A program made the position numbers and the translations under genes. A stretch of DNA of 64,000 nucleotides. It comes from Faecalicatena_A orotica. Lineage in GTDB: Bacteria > Bacillota > Clostridia > Lachnospirales > Lachnospiraceae. The stretch is taken from the NCBI RefSeq assembly GCF_040545875.1, contig NZ_JBEPMR010000004.1, one strand, 5' to 3'. This document shows, in pieces, positions 17,758 to 26,298 of this stretch (position 1 is its first letter; the number at the start of each line of letters is the position of its first letter). The notes under the pieces are model-generated. The model saw only the letters and a list, made by a program, of their open reading frames with translations. It was not told where the DNA came from and did no database searches.

Positions 17758-18444
17758 CTATATCTCAGGGCAGCCAGTCTCCTGCCTGAATATCTCTTCC
17801 ATTCTGCCCCATGACTTTTCTAGAGTTTCTTCTAGTCTGAAAAGCCCTGAATAACCTACGATAAAGATTTCCGCCCCCGCATCAAACAGTTTTTTGTATG
17901 TTTTTTGATTACAGGATCCGTCTATCTGGATCTGGTAATGATACCCGTTTTCTTCCTTCAGGCGTTTCGCCAGCCTTACCTTTTCCAGCATCTCTTCAAT
18001 AAACGGCTGTCCTGCAAATCCCACGTCAATCGTCATAATCGTAAGCAGGTCAATCCGCTTCAGGTATTGTTCAGCCATACTAAGGGGCGTTGCCGGATTC
18101 AGCACAACCCCTTTTTTGCATCCCAGATTCTCTATCTCATTCAGAACCCTGTATGCATTCGCATTGATTGTTTCAGCATGAGGAGAAATATAATCCGCCC
18201 CGGCATTTGCTACGCGTTCAATCCAGTCCAGCGGGTCTGTCGTCATCAGGTGAACGTCTATCGGCTTTTTTGCGACACTTTTAAATACTTTCACCATATC
18301 CGGGGACAATGTAATATTTTTGCAGTAATGCCCATCCATGATATCTACATGGTACAGATCCGCATGCCGGTTTAGTATTTCCATATCCTCCCTGATATTC
18401 AGAAAATCCATGCACATCAGGGACGGTGCAAATTGAGGTCTCAT
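17758..18444 (-). CDS. AlsE-like ketose-phosphate 3-epimerase (D-allulose-6-phosphate type)
   Basis: 228 residues, ribulose-phosphate-3-epimerase fold. Metal and catalytic residues are present: 'HVDIMDGH' (His, Asp), 'DVHLM', and 'DGSCNQKTYKKLFDAGAEIFIVG'. The 'SLMCMDFL' opening and 'DGSCN' block resemble E. coli AlsE more than Rpe, as I recall those sequences, so the likely reaction is epimerisation at C3 of a 6-phosphorylated ketose such as allulose-6-phosphate to fructose-6-phosphate. It is the last gene of the operon and would channel the imported, phosphorylated sugar into glycolysis. Substrate specificity is inferred. Confidence 0.82.
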   Translation of the reverse strand: MRPQFAPSLMCMDFLNIREDMEILNRHADLYHVDIMDGHYCKNITLSPDMVKVFKSVAKKPIDVHLMTTDPLDWIERVANAGADYISPHAETINANAYRVLNEIENLGCKKGVVLNPATPLSMAEQYLKRIDLLTIMTIDVGFAGQPFIEEMLEKVRLAKRLKEENGYHYQIQIDGSCNQKTYKKLFDAGAEIFIVGYSGLFRLEETLEKSWGRMEEIFRQETGCPEI

Positions 18445-18457
18445 CCTGTCCCTCCTG

Positions 18458-19489
18458 TTAAGGCTGATAATCCGGCAGATACTGCTGGATTGCTTTTACG
18501 GCTTCCTCTGTTTTCATATTCTCCGGAGTCAGGATGAACACGCCTGTATCTACCTGTTTTTCCACCGTTTCGCCATTCAAAAGTTTCATAATAGATACAA
18601 CCCCCTCATACCCCATTGTATAAGGATTTTGAAGTGCTGCTGCATCAATAATCCCTTTTTCCATTGCTGTTAAAACATCTTCACTTACATCCACCACGCA
18701 TAATTTCACTTCATTTGTAATACCTGCTTTATTAAACGCATTTAGTGCCCCCTGTGCTGCAGCGTCATTAGTAGCAAAAATCAGATCCAGATCGGGATTT
18801 GCCGTCAGGAAATTGGAACAAATATTTTCTGCTTCTGCAATATCTGATTTTGCCAGCTGGATTCCCAGATATTCCATGCCTGCATTTTCCGCCATCGCCT
18901 GTTCAAAGCCATCAGGACGGTCTTTACCTGCCGCAAATTCATAGCTGTCACCGATGATTGCATAACTTCCCTTCGTATCCTTTCCCAGCTCCTCCAACAT
19001 ATGTTCCCCTAATTTTTTGCATCCTTCTATATTATTCGTGTAAAAGAATGAGTCCGCTTCATTTGGCTCTACACCACTGTCCACAGTCACAACATGGACG
19101 CCCTCTGCAATTGCATTTTTCACAGGTTCCAGAAGTGCCTCAGGATCTGTAGCTGCCAGAACGATTCCATCCACCTGGGCTGTAACGGCATTATTCATAA
19201 TGTCAATCTGCCCGGTCGCATCCCCGTTTTTCGGAGGCCCGTCATATTTCACCTGAATATTACCATACTCCTCCTTTAAGTCAGCTGCCGCATCCTCAGC
19301 CCCCTGCTTTACAGCAAGCCAGTATGCGGATGCTGTTGACATCGGGATTACCTGAATCTCTGCTGTATCTCCACTTTTCGTATCTTCTTTTTTAGAGCCT
19401 TCCCCAGAACCTCCGGCCCCATTTGTCCCGCATGCGGTCAGGCCTAATACCATACACATTACCAAAGCTGCTGCTATTTTCTTTTTCAT
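18458..19489 (-). CDS. RbsB/AlsB-type sugar-binding lipoprotein
   Basis: 343 residues. The signal peptide ends in lipobox 'LGLTACGTN'. The mature part is a type-I periplasmic binding fold: 'IQVIPMSTASAYWLAVKQGAEDAA', 'DGIVLAATDPEALLEPV', 'TVDSGV' and 'IFATNDAAAQGALNAF', the pattern of ribose/allose/xylose binders. It supplies ligand to the RbsC/RbsA-type pair encoded upstream, and could also present the ligand to the sensory system at 23567-25971. Confidence 0.9.
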   Translation of the reverse strand: MKKKIAAALVMCMVLGLTACGTNGAGGSGEGSKKEDTKSGDTAEIQVIPMSTASAYWLAVKQGAEDAAADLKEEYGNIQVKYDGPPKNGDATGQIDIMNNAVTAQVDGIVLAATDPEALLEPVKNAIAEGVHVVTVDSGVEPNEADSFFYTNNIEGCKKLGEHMLEELGKDTKGSYAIIGDSYEFAAGKDRPDGFEQAMAENAGMEYLGIQLAKSDIAEAENICSNFLTANPDLDLIFATNDAAAQGALNAFNKAGITNEVKLCVVDVSEDVLTAMEKGIIDAAALQNPYTMGYEGVVSIMKLLNGETVEKQVDTGVFILTPENMKTEEAVKAIQQYLPDYQP

Positions 19490-19582
19490 AAATTTTTCAT
19501 CCTCTTTCTTCTATAATTTTATATCTTGTTTCCTTAACCGGATAACCAGCCTTTACACTAATTGATATTCTCTTGTATTCTC

Positions 19583-20542
19583 TTACATTTCTTTCCTTCT
19601 CCGTACATTATCAATAAATACGGCGCATACAAGAACGATTCCGATTAAAAGCTTTTGCCAGTATGTGGATACACCCATAAGCTGAAGCCCATTTGACAGC
19701 ACGGTCATAATCAGTGCCCCAACCAGCGCCCCCGGTATGCTGCCTTCACCACCGAACAGACTCCCTCCGCCGATAACAACGGCCGCGATTGCATTCATTT
19801 CATATCCCTCTCCGGCAAGTGCCACACCGCAGTTTAATCTGCACAGCATCAGGGCACCCGCGATTCCACTCAGAATACCGCTCATTAAATAAATCATAAA
19901 TAACTTTGTCTTTACCTTGATCCCCGAAAATCTGGCTGCCTCCTCGTTACTTCCGATCGCATATGTATACCTTCCAAATCTTGTCTTGCTTAATAAAACA
20001 TGAGCCACGACCGCGAAAATCAGTGTAATGATCGTGATACTTGGTATTATTCCCAGCAGATTCAGGTTTGAAAATGCTTTGATGGAAGCCGGCAGACTAT
20101 AAATATTATTCCCTCCGCAGCTCAGCAGGGCAACTGCCTCAAATACATACATCGTTCCCAGCGTGGCAATAAACGCGGGGATTCCCAGTATGGCCACCAG
20201 AATTCCATTGATTGCTCCAACAAATGCTCCCAAAAGAATTGCCAGTGTTATCGCCAATAGCACCGGTACATGGTATTGTGTAATCAAAATCGCAGACATG
20301 ATACAGGACAGCCCGACTGTCGTGCCCACTGACAGGTCAATCCCTTTACTAACGATTACAAACGTCTGTCCTACCGCAAGCAGTCCTACTACTGACACCT
20401 GCTGCAGCAGGTAATATAAATTTCTTGTGGAAAAAAATCCCTTGGCAATTACAGAGAATACCAGCAGCATAAGCACCAGTACTAAAAGAACTGTCAGTGA
20501 ATTTAACCTTTCCTTAAAAGCTTCTTTCTTTTTTGTACCCAT
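19583..20542 (-). CDS. RbsC/AlsC-type sugar ABC permease
   Basis: About 319 residues from the ATG at 20542 (GGGAGG eight bases upstream). Highly hydrophobic with about eight to ten membrane segments and the conserved 'VGQTFVIVSKGIDLSVG' and 'GGGSLFGGEGSIPGALVGA' motifs of CUT2-family permeases. It forms a homodimeric channel served by the double ATPase encoded immediately upstream in the operon. The ligand is unknown, and the neighbouring AlsE-like enzyme suggests a hexose. Confidence 0.9.
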   Translation of the reverse strand: MGTKKKEAFKERLNSLTVLLVLVLMLLVFSVIAKGFFSTRNLYYLLQQVSVVGLLAVGQTFVIVSKGIDLSVGTTVGLSCIMSAILITQYHVPVLLAITLAILLGAFVGAINGILVAILGIPAFIATLGTMYVFEAVALLSCGGNNIYSLPASIKAFSNLNLLGIIPSITIITLIFAVVAHVLLSKTRFGRYTYAIGSNEEAARFSGIKVKTKLFMIYLMSGILSGIAGALMLCRLNCGVALAGEGYEMNAIAAVVIGGGSLFGGEGSIPGALVGALIMTVLSNGLQLMGVSTYWQKLLIGIVLVCAVFIDNVRRRKEM

Positions 20543-20558
20543 TTTATACACCTCCCGC

Positions 20559-22040
20559 TTATCTCTGCTGTGCCAGCATCAACTCTTCTTCTATTGTTTC
20601 CCGCCCGTAACTTCCTGTGATCCGCCCTTTTGCCATGACCTCAATCCTGTCGCAGACCCCTTTCAGTTCCGGGTTATAGGAAGAGATCACCAACACGGCA
20701 CATCCCTGCTTTGCAAGTTCTCTGATCACCTCATATACCTTGGCTTTTGCAAGAACGTCTATCCCCTTTGTAGGTTCGTCAAAAATCAGGATCCTTGCAC
20801 CGGAAGCAATCCACTTCCCAATAGATATTTTCTGCTGGTTTCCGCCGCTTAGATTCATCAGCTTCTGTTTTGGCGAACTACACTTTACACCTAGTTTCCC
20901 TATCATTTCTTCTGCCATCCGGCTGATGCCGCGGTCATCAGCCATTCCTTTTTTAATTACCTCTTTCCTGCCGGCAACCAGACTTGGTATTGACAGGTTA
21001 AACTGAAGAGACATCGTCAGGTTCAGCCCGCCCGTTCTCCTGTCCTCATTGATGTAACCGATTCCGTGCCTTAATGCATCATTTTCATTCCTGATATATA
21101 CTTCTTTGCCGTTAACAAAAATATGTCCGCATTTCGCTTTATCTTCGCCGATAATCAGATGTGCAAGTTCCGTGCGTCCGGCCCCGATCAGCCCCGAAAG
21201 CCCAACCACTTCCCCATAGCGGACCGTAAGGTCCAGAGGGCTCACTACCCCTCCGCCAAACCCTTTTAATTCAAGGGCCGTTTCTTCGGTCGTATAATTC
21301 TGATATGCCGGGTAGAAATCGCTTGCTTTTTCCCCGATCATGAAGCCGACAAGCTGATTCTCAGTTAAGCCTTCCATCATACCGTGGAAAGCAACTTTTC
21401 CGTCCTTCATGACAACGCATCTGTCCGCCATCATGATGGCATCCTCCAGATAATGTGTGATAAAAATAATAGTGAGGCCGTCCTGCTTCATCTTCCTCAT
21501 AATCTCAAACAGTTTTTCTTTTTCCTTTGTCGTCAGCGATGTGGTAGGTTCATCAAAAATAACAATTTGGGGATTTTGGGAAATACATTTTGCAATCTCA
21601 CATATCTGCTGCTGGGAAACACTCATACCAAGCAGTTTCCTGTCCGGCGCTATATCATCGATTCCCATTCTCGCAAGCATTTCCGCGGCAACTTCAAGTT
21701 GTTTCTTCTTATCTACAAAAGCTCCTTTTAGAGGCTCATTTGCCAGCACAATATTCTCTGCCACCGTCAAATGGGGAACATTACTCAATTCCTGAAATAC
21801 TATACCAATCCCGTTTTTTCGGCTCTCCTCGGCACTTCCCAGCTCCGCCTCCCTGCCTTCAATGAATATCTGTCCTTCGTCTTTTTTATAGACTCCGGAC
21901 AGAATTTTCATCAGAGTGCTTTTCCCTGCGCCGTTCTGCCCGAGAAGTGCAAGGATTTCACCTGAATACGCCTTAAAGCTCACATCATCTAATGCCTTAT
22001 TGGAAAAGAAAGTCTTGGTAATATGTTTAAATTCTATCAT
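20559..22040 (-). CDS. RbsA/AlsA-type sugar ABC ATPase (two nucleotide-binding domains)
   Basis: 493 residues with two ABC domains. The first has Walker A 'GQNGAGKST', signature 'LGMSVSQQQ', Walker B 'VIFDEPT' and switch 'ITHYLED'. The second, as is usual in this family, has a degenerate Walker A ('GLIGAGRTE') but a good signature 'LSGGNQQK' and 'LIFDEPT'. It energises the RbsC-type permease. It makes an instructive contrast with the sensor kinase upstream, whose ABC-like domain has lost every one of these motifs. Confidence 0.93.
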   Translation of the reverse strand: MIEFKHITKTFFSNKALDDVSFKAYSGEILALLGQNGAGKSTLMKILSGVYKKDEGQIFIEGREAELGSAEESRKNGIGIVFQELSNVPHLTVAENIVLANEPLKGAFVDKKKQLEVAAEMLARMGIDDIAPDRKLLGMSVSQQQICEIAKCISQNPQIVIFDEPTTSLTTKEKEKLFEIMRKMKQDGLTIIFITHYLEDAIMMADRCVVMKDGKVAFHGMMEGLTENQLVGFMIGEKASDFYPAYQNYTTEETALELKGFGGGVVSPLDLTVRYGEVVGLSGLIGAGRTELAHLIIGEDKAKCGHIFVNGKEVYIRNENDALRHGIGYINEDRRTGGLNLTMSLQFNLSIPSLVAGRKEVIKKGMADDRGISRMAEEMIGKLGVKCSSPKQKLMNLSGGNQQKISIGKWIASGARILIFDEPTKGIDVLAKAKVYEVIRELAKQGCAVLVISSYNPELKGVCDRIEVMAKGRITGSYGRETIEEELMLAQQR

Positions 22041-22075
22041 GTTCCATTTCCCGCCTTTCTTATTCCTGAGATTTC

Positions 22076-23299
22076 CTATTCACTGTCATCTGTTCCAAGG
22101 GCATACTTAGGTGCTACACAGATATGTCCCAAAACGTTATACTTTCTTGCCCTGCATGCACCTGGCACATTATTCGCACTCTGGTGCACGGCTGCATAAC
22201 CTAATGTGGCAAACTTCATGGCCTCCTTGAACTGGGGTGGTATTCCGATTGCAAAAGAAGTTTCTACTTTCAGTTCAGGCAGTCTCTCCTGAATATTTTT
22301 CAAAAGGGTCTTATTATAAGCACCACCGCCGCTTGCATACATTACCTCTGTATCAGACAGGTCGACAAACTCACGTATACTTGAAACAATCGCTTCCGCC
22401 GAGAACACATTAAAAGTCGCCATAATATCTTCATCCGAAAGATGGGAGTATTTCTGCCTCATTTTTTCAGAATATTCACAGTCAAAATCATCTCTCCAGG
22501 CTGATCTCGGATAAGGTCTTGTTAGAAAATCCGCCGTCATCAGTTCCTTTAACATTTCCTCATCATACTTTCCTCTGGCTGCAATAGCTCCGTCTTTATC
22601 ATAATTCACACCAAAATATTGTTTTGCTATGTAATCCATCATGATATTCCCGGGTCCACAGTCATACCCAAGCATTTTCTTTCTGTTTTTGTAAACCTTG
22701 TGAACATTAGATATTCCGCCGATATTCAAGGTCAGGGTTGGTTTTTCATTTCTGAACAGCACATAGTCTACATACTGCATCAAAGGTGCCCCCTGCCCTC
22801 CTACTGCATGGTCTGCCGGACGGAACTGTGATACGGTCGTGATGTCGGTATAGGCTGCAACCACATTTCCATCACCGAAGCAGAATCCGTATGCATAAAT
22901 ATCATCCAGAAACAGATCCGGATAATCATTTTCAAACATTTCATCTGTAACCGCATCTGCCTTCGCCCTGTCTGTCTGATGGAGGAATACCTGCTGCCCG
23001 TCCACTCCGATGCATTCAATCTCATCCGCCGTGTGCCCGGTTTCTTTCAGCAGTTTTTTTACCGCAATCCCAAAAAATCCTCCTATTGCATAGTTTAATT
23101 TAGCAAGATCGTTAAGCCCAAGTTTTAAGTCAAATGCATCCCAGATCATCTCGTTCAGACGCTTTGGCCAGTCAACTGAAATTCCCCCCAGATATTTCGG
23201 AGGGTTTGGCTGGTGATCCTCTGCCATTGAAATCTCCGCTAATACACAATCCACTCCATCACAGGAACTGCCACTATTTAATCCAATAATTAATGCCAT
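22076..23299 (-). CDS. Divergent AnmK-family sugar kinase
   Basis: About 407 residues from the ATG at 23299. It belongs to the anhydro-N-acetylmuramic acid kinase fold: 'RPADHAVGGQGAPL' with the catalytic Asp, 'LTLNIGGISNVH', 'YDCGPGNIMMD' and 'YASGGGAYN' match. Substrate-side motifs differ: canonical MSGTSLDG is 'NSGSSCDG', HGQT is 'DGQQ', the TGRE region reads 'RSAWRDDFD', and about 20 extra residues follow the 'DGQQ' strand. AnmK enzymes hydrolyse a 1,6-anhydro ring while phosphorylating; some relatives act on levoglucosan. Being first in an importer operon with an AlsE-like epimerase, it probably phosphorylates the imported sugar rather than recycled peptidoglycan. Confidence 0.8.
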   Translation of the reverse strand: MALIIGLNSGSSCDGVDCVLAEISMAEDHQPNPPKYLGGISVDWPKRLNEMIWDAFDLKLGLNDLAKLNYAIGGFFGIAVKKLLKETGHTADEIECIGVDGQQVFLHQTDRAKADAVTDEMFENDYPDLFLDDIYAYGFCFGDGNVVAAYTDITTVSQFRPADHAVGGQGAPLMQYVDYVLFRNEKPTLTLNIGGISNVHKVYKNRKKMLGYDCGPGNIMMDYIAKQYFGVNYDKDGAIAARGKYDEEMLKELMTADFLTRPYPRSAWRDDFDCEYSEKMRQKYSHLSDEDIMATFNVFSAEAIVSSIREFVDLSDTEVMYASGGGAYNKTLLKNIQERLPELKVETSFAIGIPPQFKEAMKFATLGYAAVHQSANNVPGACRARKYNVLGHICVAPKYALGTDDSE

Positions 23300-23416
23300 A
23301 ACATTACACACCTTTCTTTTTTGTTATTGCCACAGGGGTTTTCACCCGGGAAAGAAAGCATTCGTACAAATACAATTAGCCGGCGTAGTATTTATCTGGC
23401 TGCCCGCGTGATAACG

Positions 23417-23500
23417 CAAAAAACGCCAACACAATAAATTGTGTTGGCGTCCATAACCTTTACACGAAACTATGCAAATCAACCATGAATTTGCTTTCTT
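23417..23500 (-). promoter_or_regulatory. Candidate ANTAR-responsive antitermination leader
   Basis: Read on the minus strand. A first hairpin (23494-23474) can close on hexaloop AUGGUU with a C-G closing pair and one bulged U. After an 8-base linker a second hairpin (23465-23441) can present hexaloop AUGGAC. Both loops have A at position 1 and G at position 4, as in known ANTAR targets. The second hairpin overlaps the 5' arm of a 13-bp intrinsic terminator (23450-23438 with 23435-23423, followed by T's), so the two are mutually exclusive. The downstream gene is the AnmK-like kinase. The second hairpin needs a U.G closure and an internal loop, so it is the weaker part. Confidence 0.65.
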
Positions 23501-23518
23501 TCTCTTCTGTTTGAGCCA

Positions 23519-23547
23519 ATAATACCATTCATTTTTTCTTTTGTCAA
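23519..23547 (-). promoter_or_regulatory. Sigma-A promoter of the AnmK/Rbs operon leader
   Basis: On the minus strand TTGACA (23547-23542), 17 bases, TATTAT (23524-23519), an excellent consensus. It starts 20 bases beyond the sensor-kinase stop codon, and transcription should begin near 23512 and run into the hairpin leader. A constitutive-looking promoter followed by a terminator is what antitermination control requires. Confidence 0.8.
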
Positions 23548-23566
23548 TAAGTTTTATGCATTTTTA

Positions 23567-25372
23567 TCATAAAAATATATTTTCGTTTGCTTTTATTATG
23601 ATATATGCACCATTCTCATTTCGGAATTCTACACTTCCTTTGAATTCATCACAGACAATGGACTGAATCACCATTAACCCGATTCCGGTCTGATCATCCG
23701 GATCGAAGTCATCCGGGAACCCCTTTCCTGTATCCCTGTATTCGATTATGATCATGTCCTCCCCGCGGCTGATCCTGATGTCAATCTTCAGGTCCTCTTT
23801 CCTTGCATGTTTAATACTGTTATTAATTAATTCATTGACTACAAGTGCCAGAGAAGCCGATCTGTTGTACGGCACAAAAACTTTATCAGTATGTACTGTG
23901 ACTTCTGCACTCTGGCTGTAAAACTTCTGTATTTCCCCGATAATCTCTTCAATGTCGGCCACATTTCTCGTTGAAGGGTCATGGGCCAGAATATTATGGA
24001 TCGTTGCGATGCTCTTAATGCGCCCTATGATTTCCTCGATCATCTCCCCCACTTCACCGACACTGTCAGGATTATTCAGTTTGTGACGGAGCATCAGTTT
24101 TTCCATCTGAAGCAGACTGATGATCACCTGCAAATTGTTCTTTATCCGGTGATGGCTTTCCTGCAAAAGAACCGAACGCCCCTTCAGGCGCGAATTCTCG
24201 ATCAGCATCGCGATCTCACGTCCTATCAGTTCCAGATACAATCTGTCTTTTTCGGAGTAAACATAATAGTTCCGATAGAAAACCTGAATCACACCCACAT
24301 TCTCCCCGTTTGATTTGATCGGGATGCCAAGAACAGTCTCCATGTCATGATTATCATGATCTTCAAAACATGAAAGGAAATCGGAATTCTCAAATATACT
24401 AAAATAATACATCTCCTGTTTTTTATTTAGTTCTTCCAATATCTCCTTTTTCATGAAAGGCACCCTTGCGCCTTCTTCATCCGAGATCCGCATAATGCTG
24501 TTATTTTTTTCGTCAATCAGATATATTCTGCAGTGGGTCGCTTTCAGCTCTTTTGTTATCCTTTTTGCCAGCTCCTTCATCATATTGCTTTGATCATAAC
24601 CTTCTCTTATTTCTCCGATACCCTGACTCAAAGCCTGCAGGAACTCTTCCTGCTTCTCATCTTTCTTTAATCTTTCCCCGCCGAGCATGACATGATATAT
24701 CTGTGCCGGATTTTTCTTGATGTCTTCCACTAGATACTCTCCGAACGTTTTCCCGTGCGCAATCACGGTAACCTCTTCGCCGATTTTTACAGAGTCCTCC
24801 CACTGGCTCGTAAAATACAGGATCATCGTCCCCTGCTTTTTGAGCATCTCAAGTACTCTGAGAAAGCAGCTCATCCCTTTATAAGAAAGTCTTCCGTGGA
24901 TCTCATCTACCACCAAAAGCCTCGGTTTTAGCGCTGCGGCTTTTAAAATTGACACAAGTGTCCTCTCCTCCTGCGACAGATTCCGGACCTTTGTTCTAAC
25001 ATCCAGCGAATAATCCACCTCTTTCAAAAGTGCAGCACACCTCTGCTCAATTTTCTTTTCCGAAAGGAAAAACGGAATCTTTTCCGTAGAAAGCATAATA
25101 TTGTCCGCCACCGGCAAGTTGTAATATAGATTTTTTTTCTTGGTAATGAATGCAACCTGATTGTCCTGAACCTTTGCATAATACTCCCCGCCATCCATCG
25201 TTATAGTTCCGGACTGAATCGAATTCTCCTCGTGCAGTATCTGCATAAACTCATCGATTGTGTTAATATTGGGACAGATGACGGCCTGTATCCTTGGACC
25301 ATCCACCATGATACTGACATCCCTGATCCTGCTTCCGGGCGTTTTTCCTGCGACATGCTCCATGCAAAACAT
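23567..25372 (-). CDS. Sensor kinase: degenerate sugar-ABC ATPase domain + GAF + HisKA_2 histidine kinase
   Basis: About 601 residues (ATG at 25372, AGGGGG seven bases upstream). Residues 1-230 align by eye with the first ABC domain of RbsA-type ATPases, but the catalytic motifs are gone: Walker A is 'CPNINTIDEF', signature 'LSQEER', Walker B ends 'VVDEIH', and the switch His is 'YFTSQWED'. The tail 'MLGGERL' matches the family's 'MVGRKL'. A GAF-like region follows (about 255-400), then HisKA_2 with 'ESHHRIKNNLQVI' (His near 407) and a HATPase with 'NELINNSIKHA' and 'GIGLMVIQS'. No membrane helices are evident. It is the partner of the ANTAR regulator encoded just upstream. Confidence 0.85.
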   Translation of the reverse strand: MFCMEHVAGKTPGSRIRDVSIMVDGPRIQAVICPNINTIDEFMQILHEENSIQSGTITMDGGEYYAKVQDNQVAFITKKKNLYYNLPVADNIMLSTEKIPFFLSEKKIEQRCAALLKEVDYSLDVRTKVRNLSQEERTLVSILKAAALKPRLLVVDEIHGRLSYKGMSCFLRVLEMLKKQGTMILYFTSQWEDSVKIGEEVTVIAHGKTFGEYLVEDIKKNPAQIYHVMLGGERLKKDEKQEEFLQALSQGIGEIREGYDQSNMMKELAKRITKELKATHCRIYLIDEKNNSIMRISDEEGARVPFMKKEILEELNKKQEMYYFSIFENSDFLSCFEDHDNHDMETVLGIPIKSNGENVGVIQVFYRNYYVYSEKDRLYLELIGREIAMLIENSRLKGRSVLLQESHHRIKNNLQVIISLLQMEKLMLRHKLNNPDSVGEVGEMIEEIIGRIKSIATIHNILAHDPSTRNVADIEEIIGEIQKFYSQSAEVTVHTDKVFVPYNRSASLALVVNELINNSIKHARKEDLKIDIRISRGEDMIIIEYRDTGKGFPDDFDPDDQTGIGLMVIQSIVCDEFKGSVEFRNENGAYIIIKANENIFL

Positions 25373-25383
25373 ATACACACCCC

Positions 25384-25971
25384 CTATGACAGCAGTTTTT
25401 CCGCATCAATGATTTCCCGGGCTATTACCACCAGTTTTTTATTTTTATCCCTGCTTTTTTTCTGCATCTGCTTCATGGCTTCAGATTCCTTCACGCCAAA
25501 CCGATCCATCAGGATTCCCTTCGCCCGCTCGACCAGCTTGCGTTCCTTAAGCGCCATGTTCAGATTCTCATGCTTATCACTCATCTCTTTAAACTCTTCG
25601 AATCTGCGCAAGGCAACTTTAATCGTCACCTCCAGCTGCTTCTCGTCAATGGGTTTTAACAGATAACCGAATACACCAACTTCATTTGCCCGGTCTACCA
25701 ATTCCCCGGAAAACTCACCCGATACGATAATAGAAGGAATCACTTTATTACGGTTTACCTCCTCTAAAACAGACAGACCATCCCTTTCGGGAAGATTAAT
25801 GTCCATCAGAATCAGATCCGGCTCTGTTTCTTGAATCTTTTCCAGCGCATCCTTCCCGTTCGCAGCACTTCCCGCAATGCTGTACCCCATTTCCTTAACC
25901 ATGAGCTTGAAGCTTGTCAGGATGACAGCCTCATCCTCCGCAATAAAAACCTTTAATTTCTTCGTTTCCAT
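25384..25971 (-). CDS. ANTAR-domain response regulator (RNA-binding antiterminator)
   Basis: 195 residues from the ATG at 25971 (AAAGGTGG upstream; the GTG three codons earlier is less likely). Receiver domain with 'AEDEAVI' acidic pair and phosphoacceptor Asp at about 57 ('LILMDINLP'). The C-terminal ANTAR three-helix domain (about 135-190) contains 'LVERAKGILMDRFGVKESEA', the family signature. ANTAR proteins such as EutV and AmiR bind paired hexaloop RNA hairpins and prevent terminator formation. The kinase gene follows after 11 bases, and a matching leader lies beyond it at 23417-23500. Confidence 0.93.
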   Translation of the reverse strand: METKKLKVFIAEDEAVILTSFKLMVKEMGYSIAGSAANGKDALEKIQETEPDLILMDINLPERDGLSVLEEVNRNKVIPSIIVSGEFSGELVDRANEVGVFGYLLKPIDEKQLEVTIKVALRRFEEFKEMSDKHENLNMALKERKLVERAKGILMDRFGVKESEAMKQMQKKSRDKNKKLVVIAREIIDAEKLLS

Positions 25972-26003
25972 ACAGACCACCTTTCCAACACCACTTGAGT
26001 CTT

Positions 26004-26032
26004 ATTATAAAGACCAGCCTGAGATAGGTCAA
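26004..26032 (-). promoter_or_regulatory. Sigma-A promoter of the ANTAR regulator/kinase genes
   Basis: On the minus strand TTGACC (26032-26027), 17 bases, TATAAT (26009-26004). The start point would be near 25997, giving a leader of about 26 bases before the ATG. No hairpin intervenes, so the sensor pair itself appears constitutively transcribed. Confidence 0.78.
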
Positions 26033-26067
26033 CTTCATTATGTTTGTTAATTAATGGGAGGCTGCCA

Positions 26068-26298
26068 ATGGCAATTCAGTACAAAACTAATATTATTTCT
26101 GCTTTAAAAACAGCAGGATATTCTACTTATCGTCTCCGCAAAGAAAAATTACTTGGAGAAGCCACATTGCAAAAATTTAGAAACAACGAATTAGTATCAT
26201 GGGAAAACATATCTATTATTTGTAAACTGCTTAACTGCCAGCCTGGAGATTTAATGGAATATGTGCCAGATACAAATGAAACTATGAAACGCAATTGA
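26068..26298 (+). CDS. Small XRE-family helix-turn-helix protein
   Basis: 76 residues from the ATG at 26068, chosen because GGGAGG lies six bases upstream. The fold reads as a compact Cro/CI-type HTH: 'ISALKTAGYSTYRLRKEKLLGEATLQKFRNNE' followed by 'ISIICKLLNCQPGDLMEY', the common 'YdaS/YozG-like' small regulator pattern. Its stop codon runs directly into a truncated Uma2 gene, suggesting the original neighbour was lost. It probably regulates an accessory locus; the target is unknown. Confidence 0.8.
   Translation: MAIQYKTNIISALKTAGYSTYRLRKEKLLGEATLQKFRNNELVSWENISIICKLLNCQPGDLMEYVPDTNETMKRN

Noticed and set aside
23312..23416. Sequence between the terminator and the AnmK-like start considered as a second regulatory hairpin set
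   Set aside because: Only short, weak inverted repeats are present, so nothing beyond a normal untranslated region is supported.
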